From positions 1 to 64,000 of the forward strand of contig NZ_MZGX01000009.1 of NCBI RefSeq assembly GCF_002051585.1: a DNA stretch of 64,000 bases, written 5' to 3'. Shown here one piece after another: positions 25,247 to 33,428 of this stretch. Made by a program: the position numbers and the translations under genes. Below the pieces are notes generated by a model. The model worked only from the letters and a program-made list of their open reading frames with translations, was not told the origin of the DNA and did no database searches. Source of the DNA: Ruminiclostridium hungatei (lineage in GTDB: Bacteria > Bacillota > Clostridia > Acetivibrionales > DSM-1351). The stretch's first letter is position 1. The number at the start of each line of letters is the position of its first letter.

Positions 25247-26530
25247 CTATGCACCTGTTTTTTCAGCCTTTGACATTTCAAACAGCTTGCTTATTTTCAG
25301 CCTGTCTCCATAGTGCAGTACGGCAAAGGAGTACAATTTGATCGACAAGGTGCCGATAAGCAATATGGTGCCTATAAGAATCAATAGCGATAAACCGATT
25401 TCCCAGGTGGGCACATCTGTGGACATAAGTCTTGAAGGCACTGAAAATGGAGAACAGAAGGGTATCAGCGATGCAACTCTTGCAAGAGTGCTGTCAGGTA
25501 TTGCAAAGGTTCCGTAGGAGAAATAGAAGGCTATGATTGCCAGGAAAGACATTGGCATCATTGCCGACTGGACATCCTCGGCCTTGCTCACCGTTGCTCC
25601 CACAACTGCGTTCATCAAGGCATACAGGGTATAGCCCAGTATGAAGTATATAATAATCAGAACCACCGCCATGGGTGTGAAGCCTGAAAACTCAATAGGC
25701 ATGCCTTCTATGGTAAATTTGTCCGGGAAAACCAGCTTGTAGGTAACAGCTCCCACCGTAATGAGAATAGCCAGTTGCAGAAGTCCAAGCAAGCCCATTC
25801 CCGCCGTTTTCCCCAGTATTATCCTGGACGGCTTTACAGAGGTAACGAGAATTTCCATGACACGGGAGGTCTTTTCAGAGGCCACCGACATTGACACACC
25901 ATAGCCGTAAAAATACACTGCAAAGAAAAGTATCAGCACGATAACTATACTTGAAATGTAGCCTCCCAGCTTGCTTTTGCCCAAGGCGTTGACATTCATG
26001 TCCAGTTCGCCCAGTGCCTTTTCAATGGTATCTCCGGGTACATTTGCAGTCTTCAGAAGATTTTCCGCATAAATATTTTTGAACACCTTGTTTATTGTAT
26101 CGGGATTTGGACCTTCCATGTACTGCTGCGTAAAATAGTCCAGCTTCAGTATATTGTTGTCCTCCCGGACAACTACCAAATAGTCCTTGCCCTCCTTGCG
26201 GATGGCTTCCTTCACATTTTCAGCACTGCCTTCCTCCAAGGGCTTGACCTGATACAGCGGGAACTGCTTTTGAAGCACCTCCAGCTTGTCAGAGTACTGG
26301 CTGCTTTTATCCAGAATGTAAAGCACACCTTTTGTTTTTTTGGTTTGGGTCTGAGAACCGCCCCCGGAAGTACTGACCGCAGCATCATTGTTCCTGCTGC
26401 TGGTTATAATCGCGGGAACCACCATTGCCCCTACTATGATAATCAGTATAACCACGGTAGATATTATAAAGGATTTCTTTCTTAAATTTTCTGAAAAGGT
26501 ATGTTTAAAAACCTCTAAAAAATCTCTCAT
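25247..26530 (-). CDS. ABC-2 permease, NatB-like
   Basis: A 427-residue exporter permease. One N-terminal helix (SFIISTVVILIIIVGAMVVP) is followed by a large extracytoplasmic domain (residues about 45-180), then five to six helices, the usual NatB/ABC-2 layout. The segment YGYGVSMSVASEKTSRVMEI with the E-K-T/R motif is characteristic. NatAB of Bacillus exports sodium; other members export antibiotics or proteins, so the substrate is open. It overlaps the ATPase gene by four bases (ATGA), showing translational coupling. Confidence 0.88.
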   Translation of the reverse strand: MRDFLEVFKHTFSENLRKKSFIISTVVILIIIVGAMVVPAIITSSRNNDAAVSTSGGGSQTQTKKTKGVLYILDKSSQYSDKLEVLQKQFPLYQVKPLEEGSAENVKEAIRKEGKDYLVVVREDNNILKLDYFTQQYMEGPNPDTINKVFKNIYAENLLKTANVPGDTIEKALGELDMNVNALGKSKLGGYISSIVIVLILFFAVYFYGYGVSMSVASEKTSRVMEILVTSVKPSRIILGKTAGMGLLGLLQLAILITVGAVTYKLVFPDKFTIEGMPIEFSGFTPMAVVLIIIYFILGYTLYALMNAVVGATVSKAEDVQSAMMPMSFLAIIAFYFSYGTFAIPDSTLARVASLIPFCSPFSVPSRLMSTDVPTWEIGLSLLILIGTILLIGTLSIKLYSFAVLHYGDRLKISKLFEMSKAEKTGA

Positions 26531-27423
26531 TTCGCTTCCCCCATCTTTTCAATGAATATTTCATGCAGTGAAGGCTCTCTTATTTCAAACTTGTCAAGGG
26601 AAAGCCTCCTGCTCAATATCTTTTCCAGCAGTTTGTACGCCTGCTCTTCACTTTTTATTTTAAATTCAAAGCCTGTGGCACTTTGATTGTAGGTTGCCAT
26701 ATCCTCTTCTGCCGCAAGTTCTGCAATATTTCCGTCACAATTTATGATAAGATTGTTTCTTCCATACCCGCGCTTGATTTCCTTCAGATTTCCCTTCAGC
26801 ACCGTCACACCGTTTTTCAGCAGGACTATGTCCTTGCAGAATTCTTCAACCGTGGCCATCTGATGGCTTGACATGATTATTATCTTGTTTCTTTTGATAA
26901 GCTCATAAATTACCCCTTTGAAAAGATCTGTGTTGACCGGGTCAAGGCCGCTGAAGGGCTCGTCCATGAAAATCAGCTCAGGGTCATGTATTATGGAGGC
27001 AATAAATTGGATTTTTTGCTGGTTGCCCTTTGAAAGCTTCTCTGCAGGCATGTTTATATACTGTGTGGCCTCCAGCCTTTCCAACCAGTTTTCAATGTCC
27101 TTTTTGGCCTTCTGTGAACTGACTCCCCTGAGCTTTGCGAAGTACAGGAGCTGCTCGGATACCTTGACCTTGGGATAAAGGCCTCTCTCCTCCGGAAGAT
27201 ACCCGAAACTTTTTATCTGCCCGGTTACCGGTTTGTTGTCCCACTTGATAGTACCGCTGTCCTTTTTTACAATATTCAGTATCATCCTGATGGTGGTGGT
27301 CTTTCCCGCACCGTTTGTGCCCAGCAAACCAAAAACTCCAGGTTCTCTGGCCTCAAAACTGATATTGTCCACTACCTGCTTTTCTCCAAATTTTTTGGAG
27401 ACATTTTCAACTATTAAACTCAA
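26527..27423 (-). CDS. ABC ATPase, NatA-like
   Basis: An ATPase of about 298 residues partnering NatB. Walker A is GTNGAGKTT, the signature is LSKGNQQKI, Walker B is LIFMDEPFSGLDP and the switch histidine is in MSSHQM. A C-terminal extension after residue 220 is typical of NatA-like exporters. The start is unusual: a GTG at 27432 opens the frame but overlaps AGAGGTGA, so the TTG at 27423 (reading SLIVENVSKKFG) is the better start. The PadR/DUF2812 pair lies 120 bases upstream on the same strand and may control or share its transcript. Confidence 0.88.
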   Translation of the reverse strand: MSLIVENVSKKFGEKQVVDNISFEAREPGVFGLLGTNGAGKTTTIRMILNIVKKDSGTIKWDNKPVTGQIKSFGYLPEERGLYPKVKVSEQLLYFAKLRGVSSQKAKKDIENWLERLEATQYINMPAEKLSKGNQQKIQFIASIIHDPELIFMDEPFSGLDPVNTDLFKGVIYELIKRNKIIIMSSHQMATVEEFCKDIVLLKNGVTVLKGNLKEIKRGYGRNNLIINCDGNIAELAAEEDMATYNQSATGFEFKIKSEEQAYKLLEKILSRRLSLDKFEIREPSLHEIFIEKMGEAK

Positions 27424-27545
27424 ATATCTCACCTCTTAATAATTTTTTATATTTTTTTATATATTTTATATGTTTTTATATACTTATGGTGCCTGCTGTC
27501 AGTTCTGCCGACTTCTTGATTCCCAAACATTTCCACATTGCCCTG

Positions 27546-28070
27546 TCAGTTCTTTTTTCCCGTAAACTTCCTGATTTGCAGTGTCAGGCTGGTAATAATG
27601 AAGGAAAATAAAGCAATAGCTGCCGCCCCCAGGATGCATGTGGTGGCTATGGAGCTTCCGTTGGGATCTTTGTAAGTACTGTAAATCAGATTTCCCAGGG
27701 AAGCCAGTTCAATTCCAAGGAGTATCAGGCATATGGAGAGCAGGGATTTGTTTCGCGCAATAAGTGCTTCAAAATCCGTATACAGTTCCGGTCTGTCCTC
27801 CTCATATTGTTTTCTCAGTATGTACCAGCCCATGCCTACCTGATAAAGCTTCCAGCCGTCGTCACTGATTATGGTCAGATAATCAGGGGTAAGTTTATTC
27901 TGATAATCTATACAATACCTGGCTTTACCGGGCTGGCACTTCTCAAAGTAGAAAAAAACACCTTTGAACCTTGTTTCCACCAGTTTGAGGCCTGCCGCCT
28001 CCATTTGTTCAAGCCAGTTTTCAATTTTTTCATACTCCCAGGCCCACCACCATCTAAATATCCTGATCAT
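27546..28070 (-). CDS. DUF2812 membrane protein
   Basis: A protein of about 174 residues starting with MIRIFRWWWAWEYEKIENWL, the hallmark of DUF2812: an N-terminal cytoplasmic part with aromatic-rich motifs and two C-terminal helices (SICLILLGIELASLGNLIY, TTCILGAAAIALFSFIITSL). The frame opens at 28115, but the ATG at 28070 gives the family start and overlaps the padR end by 17 bases. DUF2812 genes regularly follow a PadR gene, as here. The function is unknown; an anti-regulator or membrane-stress sensor role has only contextual support. Confidence 0.87.
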   Translation of the reverse strand: MIRIFRWWWAWEYEKIENWLEQMEAAGLKLVETRFKGVFFYFEKCQPGKARYCIDYQNKLTPDYLTIISDDGWKLYQVGMGWYILRKQYEEDRPELYTDFEALIARNKSLLSICLILLGIELASLGNLIYSTYKDPNGSSIATTCILGAAAIALFSFIITSLTLQIRKFTGKKN

Positions 28071-28395
28071 AGTCAACGTCCTCCAATATAATATGCCCAT
28101 TCCGGTGCAGCTCATCTATTCTCTCAAGCTCCTGCCCCAGCAGCCACAGTCCGTCTTCTGTAAGTTTGTACAGCTTACGTCTGTCTTCCTCCCCGGCAGT
28201 CTCAATCAGGCTGTCCTTTTCAAATCTGGTCAAAGTTCCATATATGGTGCCTGCACCAAGATTTATACGCTCATGTGTAATTTCTTTGACATAGAGAATA
28301 ATACCATAGCCGTGTCTGGGCTTCATAAGTGAAAGCAATATATAATATGCCGATTCTGTCATAGGCATATAAGACTTTTTTAGTTTTTCCCGCAT
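28054..28395 (-). CDS. PadR-family transcriptional regulator
   Basis: A 113-residue winged-helix repressor. The sequence TESAYYILLSLMKPRHGYGI and the wing GAGTIYGTLTRFEKDSLIE are canonical for PadR subfamily 1, followed by LYKLTEDGLWLL and a dimerisation helix. It leads an operon with DUF2812 and possibly natAB. A large inverted repeat covers its promoter, consistent with autoregulation. The inducer is unknown; PadR relatives near exporters often respond to the drug exported. Confidence 0.9.
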   Translation of the reverse strand: MREKLKKSYMPMTESAYYILLSLMKPRHGYGIILYVKEITHERINLGAGTIYGTLTRFEKDSLIETAGEEDRRKLYKLTEDGLWLLGQELERIDELHRNGHIILEDVDYDQDI

Positions 28396-28460
28396 ATTTA
28401 TCTCCTCTGACAGGCCAATTGTTTTTAACCCCTGGTATCACCGGTGTTCGCACGGTTAAT

Positions 28461-28518
28461 ATATCGTGCCGTGATATATCATGAATGAATTATATCACGG
28501 CGCGATATATCATGTCAA
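28461..28518 (-). promoter_or_regulatory. padR promoter with long palindromic operator
   Basis: On the minus strand TTGACA (28513-28518) and TATAAT (28489-28494) are 18 bases apart. Two arms, ATATCGTGCCGTGATATAT (28461-28479) and its inverse with one mismatch (28492-28510), overlap both elements. It is the most obvious operator in the window and is likely bound by the PadR protein encoded downstream. Confidence 0.82.
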
Positions 28519-28536
28519 GATATATCTGCTAATAAT

Positions 28537-28632
28537 TTAACCTGTAGTGCAAGTTAAGAAAGTCTTTAGCAGACAAGTTTGCAAATCCCGGAAGGACAAC
28601 TTTAAAGAAATTCGCAGCATGATTAAAAGCTT
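28537..28632. repeat. Dispersed repeat C, copy 1
   Basis: A 96-base non-coding stretch that resembles, at roughly 75-80% by eye, the reverse complement of 41587-41679. Shared words include AAAGTCTTTA, ACTTTAAAGAAAT and TTAAAAGCTT. It lies between the padR promoter and the ThuA-like gene. No terminal inverted repeats are obvious. Confidence 0.6.
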
Positions 28633-28648
28633 AAGGCACAGTCCGGAC

Positions 28649-29311
28649 TTATTGTTCCTTGAGACACCAGCGCAGGCATTCAACCAGCAAATCCAGCATT
28701 ATCTCATTTTCCATTCCTTCGCTCCTGTGGGTAGGCGTCAGGCAGCATACCCTTCCCCGTCCATATTCATGGGCCCAACCTGCTACAGATTTACCCTCTG
28801 CGGATTCCGCAGCAAGAAAAACACTGTTCTCAAGCGGATTGACATTTACGAGGTAATGTTCATCCATAACTGTAAAGCTGCTTGCAGGGGCTATCCCTGT
28901 ATTGCTGTCCGCAGCGGAGTATCTTACCTCCCTTTCAATGGGGTGGGATAAGAAATATCCCCGGAGCATGTCATTGAACCGCTGGTTCTTTTCATAGCTT
29001 ACAATACCGGAGTGCCAGGCAAATATGCTGCCGCCGCCACTTACATATTGAGTTATCTGTTCTTCAAGTTCAGGAGTCATCCAGTAAGCTATGTTCTCAT
29101 CGTCCGGATTTATACGGTTTTCCTTATAAAGCACTATCAGGTCAATCTCCGGTGTAAGCCGGGCTTTCAAATCCTCCACACCTGTATCTGCCAATTCCGC
29201 TTGGATACCAAAATTTTTCTCCAGCTTTCCAACTGTCTCCTGCATTGCTGTCAAGGCTAAATCATGGCTGTGATAGAAATCTCCCAATACTGCCAGTATT
29301 TTTTTCTTCAT
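28649..29311 (-). CDS. ThuA-like domain protein
   Basis: A 220-residue protein with a glutamine-amidotransferase-like fold of the ThuA type, related to trehalose/sugar-use proteins of uncertain enzymatic role. Visible features are the start KKKILAVLGDFYHSHDLAL, the central GGGSIFAWHSGIVSYEK and YGRGRVCCLTPTHRSEGM near the end, the usual ThuA landmarks. The ATG at 29311 has GGAGG upstream; the longer frame from 29353 is rejected. It is a single gene. Divergent from it lies a frameshifted dehydrogenase gene, so both may belong to one sugar-related cluster. Confidence 0.8.
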   Translation of the reverse strand: MKKKILAVLGDFYHSHDLALTAMQETVGKLEKNFGIQAELADTGVEDLKARLTPEIDLIVLYKENRINPDDENIAYWMTPELEEQITQYVSGGGSIFAWHSGIVSYEKNQRFNDMLRGYFLSHPIEREVRYSAADSNTGIAPASSFTVMDEHYLVNVNPLENSVFLAAESAEGKSVAGWAHEYGRGRVCCLTPTHRSEGMENEIMLDLLVECLRWCLKEQ

Positions 29312-29424
29312 AAACAGTCCTCCATTTCCATGTACGAAAAGTGTCCATTGCATACCGTAAAATTTAATGTTATTTTATGAATAATATTATGTCAAGATTA
29401 TGATATGTTGAAAGGAGTAAAATT

Positions 29425-30212
29425 ATGGAGGAGTTGGACAGCAACACTGAATTTTGTGGGAAAACCGTAATTGTCACCGGGGGAGGACAGGGAATCGGCC
29501 GGGCTGTGGCAAGAGCTTTTGCCGCAGAAGGTGCCCGGGTGGTAATCGCAGATATAGACGAAGAGGCAGGCTGTGAGAACGAAAAACATATCAGGGCTTC
29601 AGGATATGAGGCACTGTATATCCGTAGGATGTATCGGATGCCGCCTCTGTCAGGGCCATGACGGAACAAGCAGCCGGCAGATACCAGTCAATTCATATAC
29701 TTGTAAACAATGCAGCCGTTTCAGGCTTCGGAAATATTTTCGAGCTTTCTGTGGAGGAGTGGGATAAGGCCATAGCGGTGAACCTTTCAGGCATGTATTA
29801 CTGTGCAAAGTTTTGCGCCCCATATATGCGGGATCAGCAATACGGAAACATAATAAATATAGCCTCCACCAGAGCCTTCATGTCAGAGCCTGACACAGAG
29901 CCCTACTCCGCATCAAAGGGAGGCATATTTGCATTGACACACGCATTGTCCATATCTTTGGGCCAGCATGGTATCAGAGTCAATTCCATCAGTCCCGGCT
30001 GGATAGATGTGTCCTCCTGGCAAAAAAGCTCAAAAGCCAAGCAGGATATTCTTTCGGAAGCAGATCACAAGCAGCACCCTGCTGGGAGAGTAGGGCTTCC
30101 CGGGGATATAGCCCAGGCCTGCCTGTTTCTGGCCTCCCATAAGGCAGGTTTTATTACAGGAGAAAACCTGACGGTGGACGGAGGCATGACCAGGAAAATG
30201 ATTTACGACTGA
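29425..30212 (+). pseudogene. SDR oxidoreductase gene with a frameshift
   Basis: The gene should encode a short-chain dehydrogenase of about 262 residues using NAD(P). The first part (29425 to about 29626) has the Rossmann motif TGGGQGIG. The second (from about 29628, open to 30212) has DVSDAASVRAM, LVNNAAVSG, the catalytic YSASK and ENLTVDGGMT. The join is off by one base near 29625-29628, where YIR should run directly into DVSD. All catalytic residues are in the second part. It is either a real recent frameshift or a sequencing error; sequence quality elsewhere argues for the former. AAGGAG precedes the ATG. Confidence 0.8.
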
Positions 30213-30213
30213 G

Positions 30214-31092
30214 TCAGCCTTCCACCCGGAATAAGCTGTCTTTTGACTGTAGCGCGGCCTTGTAATACTTTTTGGGCGGACTGCCATACAGCTTGGAAAA
30301 CGCCCTCACAAAGCTGGAATAATCATTAAACCCGCACTTGACAGACACTTCTGAGGGAGGCATACCGGTCCTGATTAATTCCGCTCCCTTTTGAAGCCTT
30401 TTGCTGTTTACATAGCTGTGAATGGAGTAGCCGGTGTTGTCCTTGAACTTGTGCATAAGGTAGTACTTATTCATGAAAAACAACCCGGCAAGTGTATTTA
30501 TGCTCAAATCTCCGTCAAGGTTTTTATTTATATGCCGGATAACCTTCTGTATTTGCTCATCATACTCCACCTCTATGCTTTCGGTATGTTTTTCAGGCTT
30601 TTGCTGAAGCCTGTTTACATAGACCATAAACTGGACAAACAGGGCGTTTCCCATTACAACAGACCCGAAAAGCCTGTTTTTTATCTCGGTCTCTATTCTG
30701 GTAAGTATTGATTTTACCGAATTCAGCGAACTCTCTCCAAGCCTGACCAGATGTTTGTTTTCCCGCGCAATATTAAAGCAGGTCAATAAATCATTTTCGG
30801 CATTGCCGTGTTCCTCAAGAAAGGTATTGTTTATCCATATGACTATTCGTTCATACTCTTCCTCCGAACCGATTATGGGCCTGTGCACCTGGTTCTGGGG
30901 TACGAACAGTACATCCCAGGGCCTTAGCCGGTATGCTTTGCCCTCAATGTTGTAAATTACGTCTCCATCAATAAATATTATTATTTTATTGAAATCATGG
31001 TAGTGATGTTCAAACTGCAAGTTTTGTTTATCTCTCAGATGAAAAAATTTAAAATCCTTGTACAGGTATCCCCGTTTGATTCCCTCTTCCAT
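30214..31092 (-). CDS. AraC-family transcriptional regulator
   Basis: A 292-residue regulator with an N-terminal cupin sensor (RPWDVLFVPQNQVHRPIIG) and a C-terminal double helix-turn-helix (NTLAGLFFMNKYYLMHKFKD, then SEVSVKCGFNDYSSFVRAF). This layout is typical of sugar-use regulators. The ATG at 31092 has GGAGGG upstream. Its stop lies one base from the convergent SDR gene end, so the two genes abut tail to tail. Probable targets are the SDR or ThuA genes; this is inference from position. Confidence 0.9.
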   Translation of the reverse strand: MEEGIKRGYLYKDFKFFHLRDKQNLQFEHHYHDFNKIIIFIDGDVIYNIEGKAYRLRPWDVLFVPQNQVHRPIIGSEEEYERIVIWINNTFLEEHGNAENDLLTCFNIARENKHLVRLGESSLNSVKSILTRIETEIKNRLFGSVVMGNALFVQFMVYVNRLQQKPEKHTESIEVEYDEQIQKVIRHINKNLDGDLSINTLAGLFFMNKYYLMHKFKDNTGYSIHSYVNSKRLQKGAELIRTGMPPSEVSVKCGFNDYSSFVRAFSKLYGSPPKKYYKAALQSKDSLFRVEG

Positions 31093-31300
31093 TTCGCCCT
31101 CCATTTAATGTCTGACACAACCAGGCAGGTTAACATGAATTAACCCTTACGCGTTTAAGCTTCTTTAATTCTATTATATGTCCAAGAAAAAATAAATGGT
31201 AAAAAAACAGCTTTTGCAAATTTTAAGACATAATATGCAATAAACTTTGCGAAAGTTTAGAATATAATGATTATGTAAAGTAATTATTCAGGAGGCAGAC

Positions 31301-32227
31301 ATGAAAATCATAACAAGAAATAACGCTCAGTTCTTTTTACTATTAAACGCAATTTTTTGGGGCTCCTCATACATATGGTCTAAAATGCTGCTTAACTTTC
31401 TGCCGGCATTCTCAATACTTTTTATCTGTGCTGCTCTGGGGTTGGCTGCAACCTTTCTGCTTTTCAGAAGGCAGCTGGGTAATTTCAGCAGAAAAATCAT
31501 CCTCATAAGCACCTTGATTTCTTTTGTGTCGGTTATCAGCAATACCTTCTGCATGCTGGCCCTTAAAAGGACCTCCGGTTCAAATACTGCCTTTATAGTC
31601 CAGTTGTCCATAGTGATAACCCCTGTAATAATGGCCATACTTGAAAAAAAGCGTCCCTCCTTGAGAACCGTGCTGCTTGCTCTTTCCGCACTGCTGGGCA
31701 TTTACCTCATTACCTGTGCGGGGAAGGGCTTCAATATAAATTTGGGGGATATTTTCGCCCTCTGCAACGCCGTATTTTTTTCCCTGTTTATAGCCTTGCA
31801 GAATAAATTCTCCCAGGTGGTAAACCCCGTTCAATTTACATTTATACAGCACCTGACCAACCTTGGTGCATTTTTTGTGCTGTCACTGATTTTCGAATCG
31901 GGAGGCATAGTCTATTCCAACATGCTGAGCCCTGTGTTTGTACTGCTTATCTGCTTGAATGCCATGGTTACAATATTCACCGCACTTTTCCAGAGTTCAG
32001 CCATCAAATATGTCCGGCCTGAAAGCGCAACTGTGCTTTATGCCTTTGAACCGGTTACTACCGCCATATTGGGAGCAACACTTCTGGGAGAACATTTTTC
32101 GGGCATAGCCTCAGTTGCAGGCTGCATATTGATATTTTTGACCGTAATAGTTTCTTCAGTCAGGCTCTCCAGGTTCAGTTCCAGAAGGTTAAGGCTCAAT
32201 ACCTCCTCGAATATCAAGGGCCTGTAA
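31301..32227 (+). CDS. EamA/DMT-family transporter
   Basis: A 308-residue membrane protein with ten helices in two EamA repeats. The first starts FFLLLNAIFWGSSYIWSKML and the second begins near INLGDIFALCNAVFFSLFI, with a characteristic ending VRPESATVLYAFEPVTTAIL. Such proteins export metabolites or amino acids. GGAGG precedes the ATG. No operon partner exists apart from the short gene downstream. The substrate is unknown. Confidence 0.9.
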   Translation: MKIITRNNAQFFLLLNAIFWGSSYIWSKMLLNFLPAFSILFICAALGLAATFLLFRRQLGNFSRKIILISTLISFVSVISNTFCMLALKRTSGSNTAFIVQLSIVITPVIMAILEKKRPSLRTVLLALSALLGIYLITCAGKGFNINLGDIFALCNAVFFSLFIALQNKFSQVVNPVQFTFIQHLTNLGAFFVLSLIFESGGIVYSNMLSPVFVLLICLNAMVTIFTALFQSSAIKYVRPESATVLYAFEPVTTAILGATLLGEHFSGIASVAGCILIFLTVIVSSVRLSRFSSRRLRLNTSSNIKGL

Positions 32228-32289
32228 TTATTAACATTTTTATACAAGGCACATAATATAAAATATAGATTATATTTATTGGAGGCTGC

Positions 32290-32475
32290 GTGGGTACTGA
32301 CGGCAATAAAGACTTTTTTTCTCTTAGTCCCATTGAATATACCAGCCTGGCCTTTGCTATCTCCCTGCTTCTGGCAGAAAATCTGGACAAAACACAAAGA
32401 GGGACACTGGGTAACTTTTTTACAGCTATTGGGATCAATTTGATAAATCTGACACCCGACCAGTGGCAGATATGA
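32290..32475 (+). CDS. Short hypothetical protein, clostridial type
   Basis: A 61-residue protein starting at GTG, with GGAGG 4 bases upstream. The sequence SPIEYTSLAFAISLLLAENL followed by LGNFFTAIGINLINL has an alternation of hydrophobic and polar positions typical of a family of tiny clostridial proteins with a helix-helix shape. I recognise the pattern but no function. It ends 12 bases before a truncated copy of element A. The unusual start codon and good ribosome site support reality. Confidence 0.65.
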   Translation: MGTDGNKDFFSLSPIEYTSLAFAISLLLAENLDKTQRGTLGNFFTAIGINLINLTPDQWQI

Positions 32476-32487
32476 CTGCTGCACTGG

Positions 32488-32541
32488 CTAAGTGGTCTGT
32501 AACATCTGAAGCTTATATTGCCAGGCGAGGAAAATTTTTTG
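32488..32541. repeat. MITE-like element A, truncated copy 3
   Basis: About 54 bases beginning CTAAGTGGTCTGTAACATCT match the left end of element A, including the ATATTGCC word, then similarity stops. The right end is missing. The first CTAG has become CTAA. It is a decayed remnant downstream of the 61-residue protein gene. Confidence 0.75.
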
Positions 32542-32571
32542 AAATGAAAATGTCAAAAACATATGAGAGCT

Positions 32572-32614
32572 AAAAAAGCACGTATAATACACAACGTAGC
32601 ATACGTGCCTTTTT
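32572..32614 (-). terminator. Rho-independent terminator
   Basis: GCACGTAT (32578-32585) pairs with ATACGTGC (32601-32608); on the minus strand it is followed by a run of six T. It ends the repeat-rich secreted protein gene. T residues on the plus side make it work in both directions. Confidence 0.8.
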
Positions 32615-32630
32615 ATGCAGGTTATTGAGA

Positions 32631-33341
32631 CTATTCCTTATCGCTCTTGTGTTTACTCTTGAGCTTAAAATGAGAGAACTCCTTACCGTCCCAGCTTTCA
32701 AGCTGTTTGTTGAAATCAGCCTGCAGCTTTTCCCCCTCTTCCTTGGTAAGCTTTCCTTCCAGAATCTTCTTTTCCAGACTGGAGTTGAAATTTTTTGAGA
32801 GCCGCTGCTTTTTCTCAGGTAGTGGAAGACTGTTGAACTCATTTATTTGTTTAATGCGTTCATCAATTTTTTTTGTTAATTCGTCAGCCTTTTCCTTGGT
32901 TATCTTGCCTTCCTTTAAATCCTTTCCGATATTTTCCTTTTTCTCCTCAAGCTTTTTCAAGGGATCTTTGTGGTGCTTGTGGTGCTTGTGGCACTTACCC
33001 TTTTCAGCTTTTCCCTCATTGCTTTTGCTATTGCTTTTCGGAGCACTGCTGTTTGGGTTGTTGCTATTGGGCGTATTGCCGTTCTGAATGTTGCCATTGG
33101 GAGTGTTGCTTTTCGGATTACTCCCGTTGGGGTTTCCACCGTTCTGGATGTTGCCATTGGGAGTGTTGCTTTTCGGATCACTCCCGCTGGGGTTTCCACC
33201 ATTCTGGATATTTCCGTTTGGAGTGTTCCCGTTCTGAATATTGCTGTTTGGTTCAGGTCCTGCCTGGGGCAATGCAAATGCATTCAAGGACATTATTGAA
33301 ATTATAAAAGCGATAGTAACAAGGATTTGAAGTTTTTTCAA
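32631..33341 (-). CDS. Secreted repeat-rich protein of unknown function
   Basis: About 236 residues. A signal peptide (LVTIAFIISIMSLNAFA) is followed by an Asn/Pro/Gly-rich region with a 20-residue tandem unit (NPNGSNPKSNTPNGNIQNGG and variants, about 2.5 copies). A short histidine-rich stretch (KCHKHHKHHKD) could bind metal. The C-terminal half has repeated helical units such as LKEGKITKEKADELTKKI and LEGKLTKEEGEKLQADF, resembling short-helix modules of clostridial secreted proteins such as DUF2680-like ones (tentative). The start is TTG at 33341, eight bases after AGGAGG; a GTG at 33350 overlaps that site. It lies just downstream of a two-component system. Confidence 0.72.
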   Translation of the reverse strand: MKKLQILVTIAFIISIMSLNAFALPQAGPEPNSNIQNGNTPNGNIQNGGNPSGSDPKSNTPNGNIQNGGNPNGSNPKSNTPNGNIQNGNTPNSNNPNSSAPKSNSKSNEGKAEKGKCHKHHKHHKDPLKKLEEKKENIGKDLKEGKITKEKADELTKKIDERIKQINEFNSLPLPEKKQRLSKNFNSSLEKKILEGKLTKEEGEKLQADFNKQLESWDGKEFSHFKLKSKHKSDKE

Positions 33342-33428
33342 TACTATCACCTCCTTTCAACAATATCATTCTCATCTATTGTGTAAATATTGTGTACAAT
33401 TTGTAAATTTCGTTTTCCAATTTCAACC

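Noticed and set aside
28547-28951. A 134-residue plus-strand open frame near the ThuA-like gene
   Set aside because: It is mostly antisense to ThuA; only the first part coincides with repeat C, which looks non-coding because the second copy has a stop in that frame.
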